From Liquidambar formosana (Eukaryota; Streptophyta; Magnoliopsida; Saxifragales; Altingiaceae), in contig CM077834.1 of NCBI GenBank assembly GCA_039720395.1, positions 4,112,607 through 4,176,606 of the forward strand: 64,000 nt of DNA, given 5' to 3'. A program made the position numbers and the translations under genes. The notes beneath the pieces are model-generated. The model worked only from the letters and a program-made list of their open reading frames with translations, made no database searches and was not told the DNA's origin. Position 1 is the stretch's first letter. Each line of letters starts with the position of its first letter. Below, one piece after another: positions 34,193 through 45,952 of the stretch.

Positions 34193-36572
34193 TGAATGGG
34201 TTTGGTAGGTGGTACTCAATCATATTAAATTTAGTCCATAACCATTATTTGATTTTCAAATAAACCAACTCATAGTTGGTTTTAAAAAAATTGTGTTTAT
34301 GCTTTATTTTTAGAACAAAGCTGAATTGTATGGTAGGAAAAAGAAACTTACCAAACAGTGTAAAATCAAAATTGATTAGATTTATCCTCAACTGCTGGTT
34401 AGATTTTTTGGTTTGCCAAACAGCCCCTAAGTAAATAATATTGTAGGATTTGTTAATGGACAATGTCTGGAGGTGTATCCTTAATTAGTCAGCCAATCGG
34501 GGTTTGCAAATGTCACTGGTTGGTAGCTTACAATTATGATCTTTGTATTGAAGCTCACTCTTTGTCTGGAAAGTGATTTGAGGAATAGTTTCTTTTTGAC
34601 ACCTTCCTATTCGTATCCATTTTCTGCGGTTGGGAATTGTCTTTCTATCATTTTTGGTTTTCCAGTAATTTTCAACTTGTCTTACGCCCAATGGCACTGC
34701 ATTCTCTATTCCCCATTCTTGAGGAAAAGAAAATGGAAAATGGAAAATTTGCAACTATTATCCCAACTATGGTTGTAACGATGTCGTTGTAATTCTCATC
34801 ATGGTCTATTTTGTCATTTCACTTAATTGATAAAATAGGCAGAGAAGAAGAGACTAACATTGTTGTAGGCCTCATCAGTTCTAAGAAATCATTTTCGTTT
34901 CGTTTGGTGGACCATAGGCATGGAATTTATGAGTAGAGGAGGTCATGGATTTCTTTTGAGTAATCTACACTCCTAAGTCGTAATTGGTGTGGTCATTCGA
35001 GTCACAATAACAGAACAGTACGAAGCCAATTTTTCTCGCGAATTGCGCAATATTTTCCAACTGGCGGGACATAGACCAAGACGGCGGGACATAGACCAAG
35101 ACCACACTTGAGGATGGTTTGTTGACAATCGATAGAATTTATCCCTATCCCTAACCCTACCTTAATATCTACAAATGTGTATTTATGTTTTTTATGACTT
35201 TGAACTAGAGATCACTTACCTAACAAATGATGTAAAATGCCATTAGACTTCCATGTCATTGGCTCAAAAAAAGAAGTTTGGTTAAATATTTTTATGCAAT
35301 TTAAAGAATTAAATTCCCACATCTCTCTGCCCCGCCTTGCCTTCCAAAAATAAAGCTTTTTTTTTTTTTTTTTGGGACCAAACGATAGGAGAATACACAC
35401 ACCCATGTAGAGTCGAAACTAAGATTTTTGCAAACCCCACATGTCAATTGACCGGGATGAGATATGCCATTAGACCCAAAGTCCATTGGCTTCCAAAAAA
35501 AGGAAGTTTAGGAGAATATTTTTATGCAATTTGAAGGTTAGGGACTTAGGGTGATAAGTTGTTCTTGATCCTTACCATTTAAGAGAGTGAAATTTAATTT
35601 ATCTATTGTTAAATTTATTTGCTATGACGTTTTAAATTTGCCTATGAAGAATTGAAGATGAGGGGAAATGGTAGTGACAAGGAGAGTTTGGGTGAACTAG
35701 CCTACATTTGATCAGGTCGGGGAGGGGATTTAATCTGGTGTGCGTAAGTTGGCCTAAGATACCCCTACCGCAATACCAAAAAAAATAAAAATAAAAACTT
35801 ATAATTAATGCTCAGTACAATTAAAACCCACAACTTATATATCCACTGTCCAAATCAAATTAAAAGAAATATATATCATCAAAATTGAAAGCTGGTAGCC
35901 TTAAGTTGTCCAATGCATGTGTTGCGGCCCATATGGTCGATTCATATGGTGGAAGGCACGGTGCCCGGTGGTCGGTGGGTGATGCTAAGGGCACTAACAC
36001 CATAGGCTTCCATGGAAGCTACCACTAATTAAGTTGCCTATGCCATTATCTTTTTCTTGAACCCAATAACACCATGAAGATGCTTTGTGATTGGTTGCAG
36101 CCCATGTGGTGCTTTTGAAGCTCTGGTGCCACTTTTGTGTGCTTCCTTGTGGGAAGTCAAGGCAGTGGTTGCAACTCAGATTTAATGGAGACTTCTGGGA
36201 CGATATTCTAACTCGTGGACTGAAACAGAATACATGCTAGCTCGCGCTAGATGATGGTCCATGGAAGAGAGGGAGAGAGAGAGAGAGTCTCACAGGTAGA
36301 TTAGTGTAGAAAATGGTATTGTAATCAGCAAAGAGGCTAATGGATTAACTGGGTAAAAAAAAAAAAATGTTACTTGACTAATTGCTAAATAAGTTTTTTA
36401 TGCTTAACTAATGGCCAAATTTCCCCCATAAAAAGGGAAATAATACATGTATTCATAACAAATAACCCACTTAAAAAATGATAAATAGCCTTAAATAGTG
36501 ACAATGGTTGTTATTTTAAAATAATATAAACCCAAGATTCACGACATGCAAAACTTCAACATTAAATATCTT

Positions 36573-39500
36573 TTATCGAGCCTCTAATAGCGTAATGGTG
36601 ATCTCATTGTTTGAACTTGGTTCACGCTTGCTTGATGAGGAATTAGTTTCAACTAGATTCCTTTCAGTGAAAAAACCAGGTTGTTTAGGTAGAGGCAAGA
36701 CACCTTCACTACCCAACATTAGAACCACTGATGACATGCTAGGCCTATCTTCCGGATTATGTTGTACACATAATAGACCCACATGGATTGACCGCAACAC
36801 TTCAGATAGATTGTCTAAGTTCCCCATTGATGCATCTATCAGTTCCAAGGACCTATCCTCTATATGTAGTCTCCATGCCTGAAAATTTTGAAATTAAATC
36901 ATGTTATTAATTGTAAGTCCGACATAGAGAAAGAAGTTACATTAAGAAAAACACTTACATGTCCAATAAGGTTAAGATGGTGGTCCGGATGATAGAAGCC
37001 TCTGTTTCTCTTCCCATTTACTATTTCTAGCAATAAAACACCAAAACTAAACACATCGGATTTTATAGAGTACAGTCCATCAATTACGTACTCAGGGGAC
37101 ATATATCCACTGCATGAAACCAATAAACAAGTAATTAAACACATTGATAAGCCATGAAATTGGATTAAAAAAAACTAACATAAGGGGTACCCACTATGTT
37201 CCAACCACTTTATTTGTGTTCGCAGCAGTTTCATTTCCACCAAAACTCCTAGCCATGCCAAAGTCAGATATTTTTGGGTTCAACTCATTGTCTAGTAAAA
37301 TATTGCTTGCTTTGACATCTCTGTGAATTATCCTTAATCTGGAATCTCGATGAAGATAAAGAAGCCCTTGAGCAATTCCATTGATGATATGGAAGCGCTT
37401 AGACCAATCTAGTAGAATGCTTCGTGTGTGATCTGCTCAAGTTTTTTGTCCAAATAATTCCATTCATCAGCCATTTAAATTTTTGAATATATTTGGAAAA
37501 CGATTTGATGAGTCCATAATTAACAGAGAATCGTGGAAAAGAATTCTTTTTTTTTTTTTTTCTAAGACGTGGAAAATAATTCATGTGACATGTGTAACAA
37601 CAATGAAATCAAAACTACTCCCGCAGCAACCCCTGTTAAATTGGATAAGAATACCGACAGAGATCCCCTTTTTCTTCGATTCATGCGTCACTGATACGTC
37701 GTGCTGCCTAAAATTTCCCCTGATCAGGGTCTTTGGTCAAAACATCACACTCTTAAAGAAAGTTTTGGAGCTTGTATGCTGAAAAGAATACTGGATTGTG
37801 TCTAATCTATTGAACTAAGTATGCAATTATGGGAGAGATTCATACCAAAAATAAAGAAGTCCAAGCTCTTGTTAGGCATGAATTCATAAATCAACATCTT
37901 TTCATCTTCTTGAATACAACACCCCAAAAGTTTCACTAGATTTCGATGTTGAAGTCTGACAATGTGAATAACTTCATTTTTGAACTCGTTAAGTCCTTGG
38001 CTAGAATTCTTTGATAATTTCTTCACAGCTATTTCTCGCCCGTCTTCCAACACACCCTAAAAAATTATCACCCCATAATATATATATGGCTAGAGTTTGG
38101 ATTTTCTTTTGCAAAATATAAAAAAAAAAAAGAAAAAAAAGAAAAAAATGTTGAATTTTGCATACAACGTACTGTAAAATGTCACCCACCTTTTTAAATG
38201 GTTACAATTTACATATGCAAATGGGCCCTTTGCTGAAGTGTGGCAAAGTGTATTATATCATTTCTTACAAAAGATGGAAAAGAAAATAACACCTTTATAA
38301 TCATAGGTCTGTGTCATTTGTTGGAATAATGTTGAAGGGCGAAGTAGTGATGATGAAAAACTACCTGGCGCCTAGAGTTGGTACGATGCAAACCGGGTCA
38401 TATTGAATTAGAGTAAAGTTTTTACCTTGTAGACAGGTCCAAAACCACCCTCTCCAAGTTTATTGTTAATTGAAAAGTTATTGGTTGCGTTAGCTAATGT
38501 AGCCATGTCAAATGATGGTAACTCTAGATCTTCCTTGTGGCTCTCACGGGGATAAACTCTCTCTTTATTGCGTCCCACTTTTCCTGCAAAGTAAGAATTA
38601 ATGTTGATGAAAATGAATGTAGAGGAACATTCTTGAGTTAGTCTATTCCATTGCAGAAACTTAATTTCCCAGAAAAATAGAAGTGAATGACTTACGTGCT
38701 CTATTGTGCTTCTAAAATCAAAACATAAAAGACCAAAGCTAGGCCCAGGAGCAACATTGCTGCAGACAACACAGCGATGACTATGATTCGTACTCGTTCC
38801 CTTACATTAGAAGTAGCATTTATCTTCCCACTGTCAACTTGATCTTGAACAAGGCAATTAAAATCAGGAAAACTAGCAGTTAACGTTGGAAAGCAGTTAA
38901 CCAGTCCCCCACCCCCCCCCCCCCAAAAAAAACCCCTTTTTTTCTTGTAAAAAAACCTTTTTACAAGACATTTACTCAAGTTGAGGATTAATTTCATACC
39001 TAGTTTTGATGCAGCCATCCTAATGTAGATGTCTTGCCCATTCTCAGTAAACTCTCTAATATCAATTAGTTCACCAAACCAAAGCAAACACCCTGTTCCT
39101 CTCTTGATATCTAAATTTGCAAAAGCTGTACAAGTGCAATTCTTGGAGCAAACAATCTTGCATTCCTCAAAGTTCATGCTGTTATTAAGCCAGGAACCTT
39201 GCGTGTCTGGCGCTTTCATCCCAGAGTACTTATTAAACCCATCTCCATTCCGGCAATCCAATGGTGTCTTTCTCACACACCCATTTGACCAATCCATCAT
39301 GTCCCATTCTTTTGGGAATTTAGGCACAAATCCTTTCAGACACCCACATACAGGAGAGTTAATGATTTTACAGTTGCCGTATGCTCCACACAATGCATAA
39401 TGGTCGCAGTTATCCATTGGTACAGTTGAGTAAGGGACCCAACCTTTGGTTCGATCAATCCACGTGAGGCGCTGCACTACTCCACTCTGATTCACCACCA

Positions 39501-40275
39501 ACCTTGAAACAACTGAGCTATTCAGAAGCTCATAACTGTAATATATCTCTTCTTGAGTATAAACCAAACCAAATTTATAAACTGGGTTTGGTTTTAATTC
39601 AGGAAAGCCACTGAACCGGATACCATTCCATGGTCCAGATCGGAATTGCACTGCAGAACCCCTTCTCAAAATTAATTCTGGAAATCCACGGGGATCAAGC
39701 TCATACGAAAAATCACCACGAGAAGGATCATTAGCGCTCTTCCAAGGTGAAAAGTAACGATTCAAACCCGTCACCAAGTTCCTCCCAAACTTCATAGTAG
39801 GCAGAAATGTGTCACCAGGATAATCAAAACTCTGCCATAGGAAATTATTATCATCCCCATCTTTCATAACAACAAGATTCCCCGACTCCAAAAGTTTTGC
39901 GACTGGAATCTGCGCTGCCAATCTCGATGAGTTGGAAGACCAAATGATGCCCTCATTATGACTGAAAAGCAGGAGAATTCCTCCGTCAGTGACCTTCAAT
40001 ACACCTGATTTATCCACCAGGGGCATTTCTCTGTTGGCAACCCATACTACTGTCCCGCTAGATATTTTCTTATACCATATTCCCAAGTATCGTTTCGTGG
40101 TATTACCTGGGCTGAAGAATCCTAGCTCAAAGCTTCCATCGGCTGAAACTATGGTCTCGCCGTCTCTTATGGGTCGGGAAAGAGTTATGGTATTTGTTGC
40201 AGTGGACATTATCAAGGTGGGTAACAAAGAGAAGCAGAAAACAAGTATGGTATAGACTTCCATTGATAGATTCAT
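36573..40275 (-). pseudogene. S-domain (G-type lectin) receptor-like Ser/Thr kinase, copy 1, frameshifted
   Basis: Seven exons: 40275-39000, 38843-38696, 38583-38426, 38056-37846, 37432-37195, 37109-36959 and 36878-36573, the usual S-domain kinase structure (exons 3-6 are 158, 211, 238 and 151 bp). Exon 1 encodes the signal peptide, B-lectin, S-locus glycoprotein/EGF-like and PAN domains. Exon 2 encodes the membrane span. Exons 3-7 encode the kinase ([28 protein letters not shown]). Compared with the intact copy at 54474-58167, exon 2 has one extra base in an A-run near 38713-38717. It shifts the frame to a TAG at 38701-38703. The predicted product is 472 aa: ectodomain plus membrane anchor, no kinase. 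The kinase also has Val for the usual Leu in HRDLK and Val for Ala in SPEYA. A read-through frame to 38701 that ignores the intron is not the real product. Confidence 0.88.
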
Positions 40276-40329
40276 GATTCTAAGTTTTTTTTAAAAGGAA
40301 AACGAAGGATGGAAAGGAAAAACTAAAAG

Positions 40330-40356
40330 ACTTGAGGCCTCATGAGTTCCTCAAGT
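40330..40356 (-). other. Potential leader hairpin of the receptor kinase
   Basis: ACTTGAGG...CCTCAAGT gives an 8-bp stem with an 11-nt loop, just downstream of the inferred TATA box, so near the start of the mRNA. Conserved in copy 2 at 58222-58248. Confidence 0.4.
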
Positions 40357-40361
40357 AAACC

Positions 40362-40379
40362 TTTATATTCAGGAGTCAA
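40362..40379 (-). promoter_or_regulatory. TATA box and W-box of receptor kinase copy 1
   Basis: Minus strand: TATAAA at 40367-40362, preceded by a W-box core TTGACT at 40379-40374, about 90 bp upstream of the start codon. W-boxes bind WRKY factors, which would fit a defence-type receptor. Prediction from motifs only. Confidence 0.45.
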
Positions 40380-40698
40380 CATAGTTTTTTACCAGTCTTC
40401 CAAACATGCCTTTCAATTGTGGACCAAAGGGCATGGAGACAAATCAGTATGAGATATTTGCTATTTATCATTTTCTTTTGAATAGTCCATACTCGTAATT
40501 AAAGGTATTATTGGTCGTCTAGGTAGGAGGAACCAGTGAGAGTCGATGCCGTGGGCTTGGGGGACTCATAAGAAATGAGTGGCGGTCATGCATGTGTAAG
40601 AAAGCAAGACCAACTCTGAAAAGTATTTGTCACACGCTGAGTGAAGAAACAATGTACTCCGCAGTTTTAATTACAGCTATGAAGAATTCATATCTATA

Positions 40699-41176
40699 TC
40701 TATATTACCTATAAAAAGGTGAATCTCAGAAAAATTTTTGAATGACTAATGTACCTTTATTTTTTAAAAAAAAAATACTTATCTATCATTCCTTTAATTG
40801 AGAGACATAGTAAACATTCTTATCATTTGGCAACAAATTAAATGAAAGTTAGATTTTAACTCAAACTCTTAACAAATTAAAGTTAGATTTTTACTCAAAT
40901 TCTTTTTCCTGAAGCAATTATCAAGTTACATGGAAATACATATGAATATAAACTCTTTAAATATTCCGTTTTATGAAAAAAAAAAATTCTGAATATATAT
41001 CTAAAGAGTTTTTAATCTTTCGTTGACAATTTTGATTATTAAAAAAAAAAAAATGCACTTTTGAATTTTAAACTTTATCTTTTATGAAAAAATATAAAAT
41101 CTTTATGTATTTATTATTTTGTATAACTAATATTATTTAAAAATATTCACGTGCAACGCACGTATGCTATATCTAA
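40699..41176 (+). mobile_element. Non-autonomous Helitron H5, about 478 bp
   Basis: 5' TCTATATTACCTATAAAAAG. 3' hairpin CACGTGCAACGCACGT, then ATGCTATATCTAA and host T at 41177. Its 3' half matches 63490-63898. In copy 2 the same element is split near its 5' end by Helitron H6. Confidence 0.85.
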
Positions 41177-41510
41177 TATGAAAAAAGAGGAGGAACCAGT
41201 GATAGTCGATGTTGCCTAGCTTATTCCATTGTCGTGGGCTTGGGGACATCAGGCCTCGTCATGAGTTTTTTGGGGGACTTGGGCGAACTCCTAAAATGCT
41301 CTATGTTATGCATATTTACACGCACAATAAAATTTATATTTAACAATTTTTTACCTTAATACACAAATTTTGCTTGCATAAATAATTAAAAATTAAGACC
41401 TACTACAAGGGTAACTAATTTAAGGCCTTCATTTTTTATTAAAAATTGGGTGCCTTAAGTGGTTGTTTGACCCACCTGATATCAGGACCGGCACGAGGGG
41501 GGGACATATA

Positions 41511-41760
41511 AATGAGTGGTGGTCATGTGGAAGAAAGTAAGACCAACTCTGCATGGAAAGCATTTGTCAACATATAATAAAAGAGTGGTGGTCTTATGGA
41601 AGAAAGTAAGACCAACTCTGCATGAAAAGCATTTGTCAATCACACTATAAGTCTTATTTTCCACATATAATAAATGAGTGATGGTCATATGGAAGAAAGT
41701 AAGACCAACTCTGCGTAAAAAGCATGTCATACACACTCTTAAGTCTTATTTTCCACACAA
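41511..41760. repeat. Degenerate tandem repeat, three units
   Basis: Units starting at about 41514, 41583 and 41674 carry GAGTGGTGGTCATGTGGAAG and AGTAAGACCAACTCTGC, spaced 70-90 bp apart. A related single unit lies upstream of each receptor kinase (about 40575 and 58465). Confidence 0.85.
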
Positions 41761-41793
41761 GAAAACTTATATGTATATGTGTGTATATATATA

Positions 41794-41821
41794 CTAGTTT
41801 ATAACCCATGTATCGCATGGG
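41794..41821 (-). other. Helitron 3' terminus of a second family
   Basis: The minus strand reads CCCATGCGATACATGGG, then TTATAAACTAG and T: a hairpin plus CTAG end typical of Helitrons but different in sequence from the H1/H5 family. The 5' end was not found. Confidence 0.6.
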
Positions 41822-42109
41822 GAAGTTTGTAAAAATAAATATTATTAAAAGTAAAAATTATATATATAACACTGATCAGGTCAATACGTGTTAATATAAG
41901 TTATATCAGTATCATGCATTGAAAGTTGTACCCCTTACAGTGGCGCAAGGATTGGTTATGATTGTGCTAATTAGCATTGGCCTAGGCTTTTAAAATGTAG
42001 CATACTTGTCAGTCACTTTATTACCTCAATTTAATCATACTGATTTGTACTCATGTAACTTTTCCCCTTCCCTTTTTCATTCCCCATCTTACCCTAACAA
42101 AAAAAATAA

Positions 42110-43463
42110 GGGTAAAATACATCTACACCCCCTCTGTTTACTGACTATTACACTAACACCCCCTATGCTTTCTGAAATTACACTGCCCTCCCTTTGTCAG
42201 AACACCAACGTTAACGTGATTAACGGAAATGTAAAAAGACCAAATTACCCTTCTTTAAACGGCATCGTTTTGTGCTTTTGCTTTCTCTCTCTCTTCTATG
42301 TTTCCTTTTCTTTTTTTTTTTCCAAACCCTCACATAGTGCACTGCCGCAGCAAAACCCCACCGCATGTACCGTCGGCAAGCCCCCACCACGACGAGCATC
42401 CTCACCTTCCATTCCACTAGCGGCGCAGCAAATCCCCAACGCAGCAAACCCCCACCGCAGCAAACCCCCATCGCGTGCACCGTCGGCAAGCCCCACCACG
42501 ACGAGCATCATCACCGTCGGCGCAGCAAACCCCCATCGCGTGCACCGTCGGCAAGCCCCACCACAACGAGCATCATCACCGTCGATCTGACACCATCCTC
42601 ACCTTCCATTCCACCAACGGCGCAGCAAACCCCCACCGCGTGCACCTGTCACCACCGCAGCAAACCCCTACCGCCAGCAAAAACAAAAAATTCAAGGAGA
42701 CAACCAACCAATGCAAACCCAACAGCCTCCACAATCTGTGATTTTTACCCCCCTAAAAAGAAAAAAAAAAAAAAAAAAAAAAAGAAGGAAGGAGACCATG
42801 GACACCGGCATCCATGGCCGCCCTTCCCCCCGTTTTTTCAGATCTGGCATCTTTTTTTTTTGTTTTTTTGTTTTTTTTTTTTTTTTTTCGTTTCTCTACA
42901 AACCCTCACATAGTTGGGCAAAATGGATGGGGGGGGGGGGGGGGGGATGATCTGAAGGGGCGGGGGGAGGGGCGGCCATGGATGCCGGCGTCCATGGTCT
43001 CCGGCGAAGCACACCGCGAAGCCGCACCAGTTCACCGGCTGTGTGAAGGGATAGCGTGAAGGTGAGGGAGAGCGTGAGGTGAGTTCACCGGCGATGGTGT
43101 GAGGCGGCGGCAGTTCGCTGGCGGTTCACGGTGTGAGGGTGAAGAGCTTTCACGGTGAAGAGCTTTGACGAGGGGCTGACGATAAGGCAGCTTTGACGCT
43201 TCTTCTCCTTCTTTTCTTATACTTCATTTAAGGCCTCTTCTAAACGCAGCGTTTGAGCGTTTGGCTGAAGGTTAAAATGGGCATTTTAAACCCATTTTTG
43301 GCTGACATCAGCAACAAACGGAAAAAACTCTAACGGCTGTTTGACGGATGGGGGGAAATGTATATTATTTTCTAAAGTAAGGGAGTGCAGTGTAATTTCA
43401 GAAAGCATAGGGGGTGTCAGTGTAATAGTCAGTAAACAGAGGGGGTGTAGATGTATTTTACCC
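42110..43463. mobile_element. Mutator-like (MULE) element, non-autonomous, 1354 bp
   Basis: Terminal inverted repeats of about 90 bp: GGGTAAAATACATCTACACC and its complement. The 9-bp flanks AAAAAATAA (42101-42109) and AAAAAAGAA (43464-43472) match at 8 of 9 positions. The interior has a GC-rich imperfect array (about 42360-42660) around GTGCACCGTCGGCAAGCCCC, homopolymer runs and another GC-rich stretch (42950-43200). Long open frames here are Pro/Thr/Ser low-complexity and not credible genes. The end sequence resembles the MULE at 3085. Confidence 0.85.
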
Positions 43464-43809
43464 AAAAAAGAAAACATGGCGTTAGTTTCAAAAAGCACAG
43501 TTGTACACAAAAATTTTTGTGAAAATGCTGCATATATGTTGTCAGTAGTTAAAATTTTCTATTCCATTCTTCTTTATTCCAACAATCAAACAAACGAAAT
43601 TACTTTCCTCCAACAATCAAACATACGAAATCACAGTCTTTAGTAATTAATTTTCTATCTTTTTTTTTCCCACATTTTTTCTAAAACAACCAACTGAAGG
43701 AAAGTTTTTTATTTTCCTTTCCTTTATCAGCAAGGTCGAATAGCAGAGAAATTACCACCTTCTAAACAACCAAACAATGGAAAGTTTTCTGTTTTCCTTT
43801 CCCTTTCTT

Positions 43810-44499
43810 TTACTTCCCACTTCTTTTCGTTGCTCTTTTGATGAACCAAAGAGAGCGCAAAGGTTGAATAGAAGAAAAATTACCCGCTTCTAAATCACGC
43901 AATTTGGCAAAAATCCCAACCAATGGTGCAGTATTATACGTGCATGTCTCAGTCTGCTCATAATTCCACCTTTCATCCCTAAATTGATCCTTGATATCAG
44001 GCCCACCGACTAGGGCCCCAACAACAACATTAGGGTTTGGATAGGGACGCCCATACCAATTATCGTACCCTTGCCCGCACCCTATAAATCCCTTGTTCTC
44101 TTTGTATGACACAATTGATGCCCCTCTATGGTGCACCCTCTTGGGGTAATTAGAGCCATAGCCAACCAAGTAGCTCATAGCTAATGGGTTAGAGCCCAAT
44201 ATGTAATCAACCCGTGATTTGGCATAGGCCAAAATTTCTTGTGGGACCACCAGCCCTCCATGGCAGTTGAGCTTCTGTTTTGAAGATTGGAGATAATCAG
44301 AGTAGATTGTTAGAAGAAATGCTGCAGTTGAAACATGTTGCATGTTGTTCCATTGGCGGATGTACAGTAGGCCTCCTGGGGTGCGATCTATGTTACTCAT
44401 GTCGTTTTTGTTTAGGCAGGCGCAGAGGTAGTGTTTGGCTTTTGAATTGTATTGTTCCAGTATGTGCCTGTGTTCTTTGTGTTTTCCTTCCTTCAACAA
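43810..44499 (-). pseudogene. GH9 endoglucanase (cellulase), 3'-terminal exon only
   Basis: GH9 enzymes hydrolyse 1,4-beta-glucans in cell walls. This exon begins after a TTTGTTGCAG acceptor and encodes 229 residues plus a stop. It has the GH9 C-terminal signatures: [20 protein letters not shown] with the conserved His, and [20 protein letters not shown] with the acidic catalytic residues. The N-terminal catalytic Asp region is absent, and no upstream GH9 exon is seen before the duplicated block begins at 45183. It is most simply the truncated end of a tandem duplication unit, with the complete gene expected beyond the right edge. The C-terminal tail after GNFSS is not conserved-looking. Confidence 0.85.
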
Positions 44500-45182
44500 C
44501 TGCAACAAATTAAGAGACTTAATTAATTATTGAAATTTTAAATTTGAAAAAATATTATAAAAAAAAAAAAAAATTCCCTTCTCTTGTTACATCAAATTTA
44601 ATGGGATTGAATTTTAAGGAAACTGTAGAAGAGCCTCCCCCATTTTTTTTTTTTTTTTTAAAATCTTTTTTTGAGCCCCAATTGGGTGATATGGCAATTG
44701 CCTTATCAACAGCTGCGTAAATTGGGTGAATAAACTTAGCCACATGAGTTGGGCTTATATAGCATTTGAGTTCCAAATCGCAAATCTCTCTCTCTTTGAA
44801 GAGAGAAGAGAAACCAACTACACCTAAGGCACGTTTGTTTGGTTAAAATTAAGGAAAATTAGAATGGAATGGAATGAGATGCTAATATTCTCTTAGTGAC
44901 TTGCTATACTCACTGTTGAAATTTCATTCCGATTCTCTTCAATTCAATCCAAACAAACAAGCCACTAAAATAGTTCTAATTAATGGTATTTTACATTGAT
45001 CCTCCACATGTCATCATTTACATTGATCCTTCACATGTCATCAGATGCAAAATTAAATTAATGTGAGGGCTAGGAATATATATTTTTTTTTAAGTGGGAT
45101 GGTTCAACTAACACTATAGGGTAGGTGGTTTTAAAAATTTTAATTAAAAAAAACCCTAGTTTGTGGGGCTATTATAGCTAAT
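44500..45182. other. Truncated GH9 intron up to the duplication junction
   Basis: AT-rich, no exon recognised. If the tandem-duplication model holds, this is intron sequence of the GH9 gene, cut at 45182 where SUMO intron 1 sequence begins. Confidence 0.5.
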
Positions 45183-45739
45183 TAACTATCCCTTATGATA
45201 TATGATTTGGTAAACTATTCCTTTTTTTTTTTTTTTGGTTTTTTTTTTAGGGGGGGCGCTATACACACATAGATAACTCACACACATTGTAAGCTAGTCA
45301 AGGTTGACTTTAGGAGTGTACAAGGTTCCACCTCTCCTTCAAGAGCTACGCGCTTTTGGAAGTTGAGTGTAGGTTAACTTTATGGGCTCTTGGATCTTCT
45401 TTTGGTCTATGTCACATATGTGGGCTTTCTCAATTTGATAAACTATTCTCTTGTTAGAATACAACCTAGCTTGAATGACATCAATTAGAATCCTTCTGTG
45501 CTGTGATGTTTCCATTTTGTCACGTTGCCTCCATTTTGTCACGTTGCCTTGACATATCTTTTAGCAAGATCTTAGATTGCCATGCTGATTTCATATTTGG
45601 TTCAGAAATATCTTGCATTACCAGGCTGCTTTAAGTCACAGTGCCTTTAAATGTCTTCTGGTATATGGATATCAAGGTGGCAGGTTTGGGCCAGGGTGGC
45701 CTTATTCAGTTATCCTAACCCCGTATAATAAATAAATAA

Positions 45740-45785
<46 letters not shown>

Positions 45786-45952
45786 TTTCCCAAACCTCTA
45801 TCTGGACTCATCAAGTCTGGATGTGGGATAAACATTGATTAGGGCGGGTATTCGTTGGGGAAAACACTATCTATAAATAAAAAATTTTCAACTAGATGTA
45901 GGACCTATCGGGCGGATACTAATAAAAATATTTCAACTAGATGTGGAGAAAG

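Larger units (their letters stand above)
31000..36572. other. Spacer between SUMO and receptor kinase copy 1
   Basis: SUMO and the kinase are convergent here. The spacer contains SUMO 3'-flank sequence (31000-31400), unassigned AT-rich sequence, a GC-rich patch (about 33130-33420), a second SUMO 3'-end remnant (34148 onward) and a 20-bp direct repeat at 35063-35102. No complete gene is seen. Collinear with 48067-54473. Confidence 0.6.
28674..41176. repeat. Segmental duplication, copy 1 (aligned part)
   Basis: From TAACTATCCCTTATGATATA in SUMO intron 1 through SUMO exons 2-3, the receptor kinase and Helitron H5, this segment is collinear with 45183-58596 plus 63899 onward. The full repeat unit is probably 28674-45182 (about 16.5 kb), because the GH9 fragment and the next copy follow directly. 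Confidence 0.95.

Noticed and set aside
38701..39000. Continuation of receptor kinase exon 1 as one 524-aa frame
   Set aside because: The stretch includes an intron with a good donor (GTATGA at 38999) and an acceptor before ATCAAG at 38843. Copy 2 has the same splice sites. The read-through residues are not conserved.
42006..42950. Pro/Ser/Thr-rich frames of up to 194 residues on the plus strand
   Set aside because: They lie across the MULE arm and its internal GC-rich array, alternate between frames and are low complexity. No sign of a real gene.
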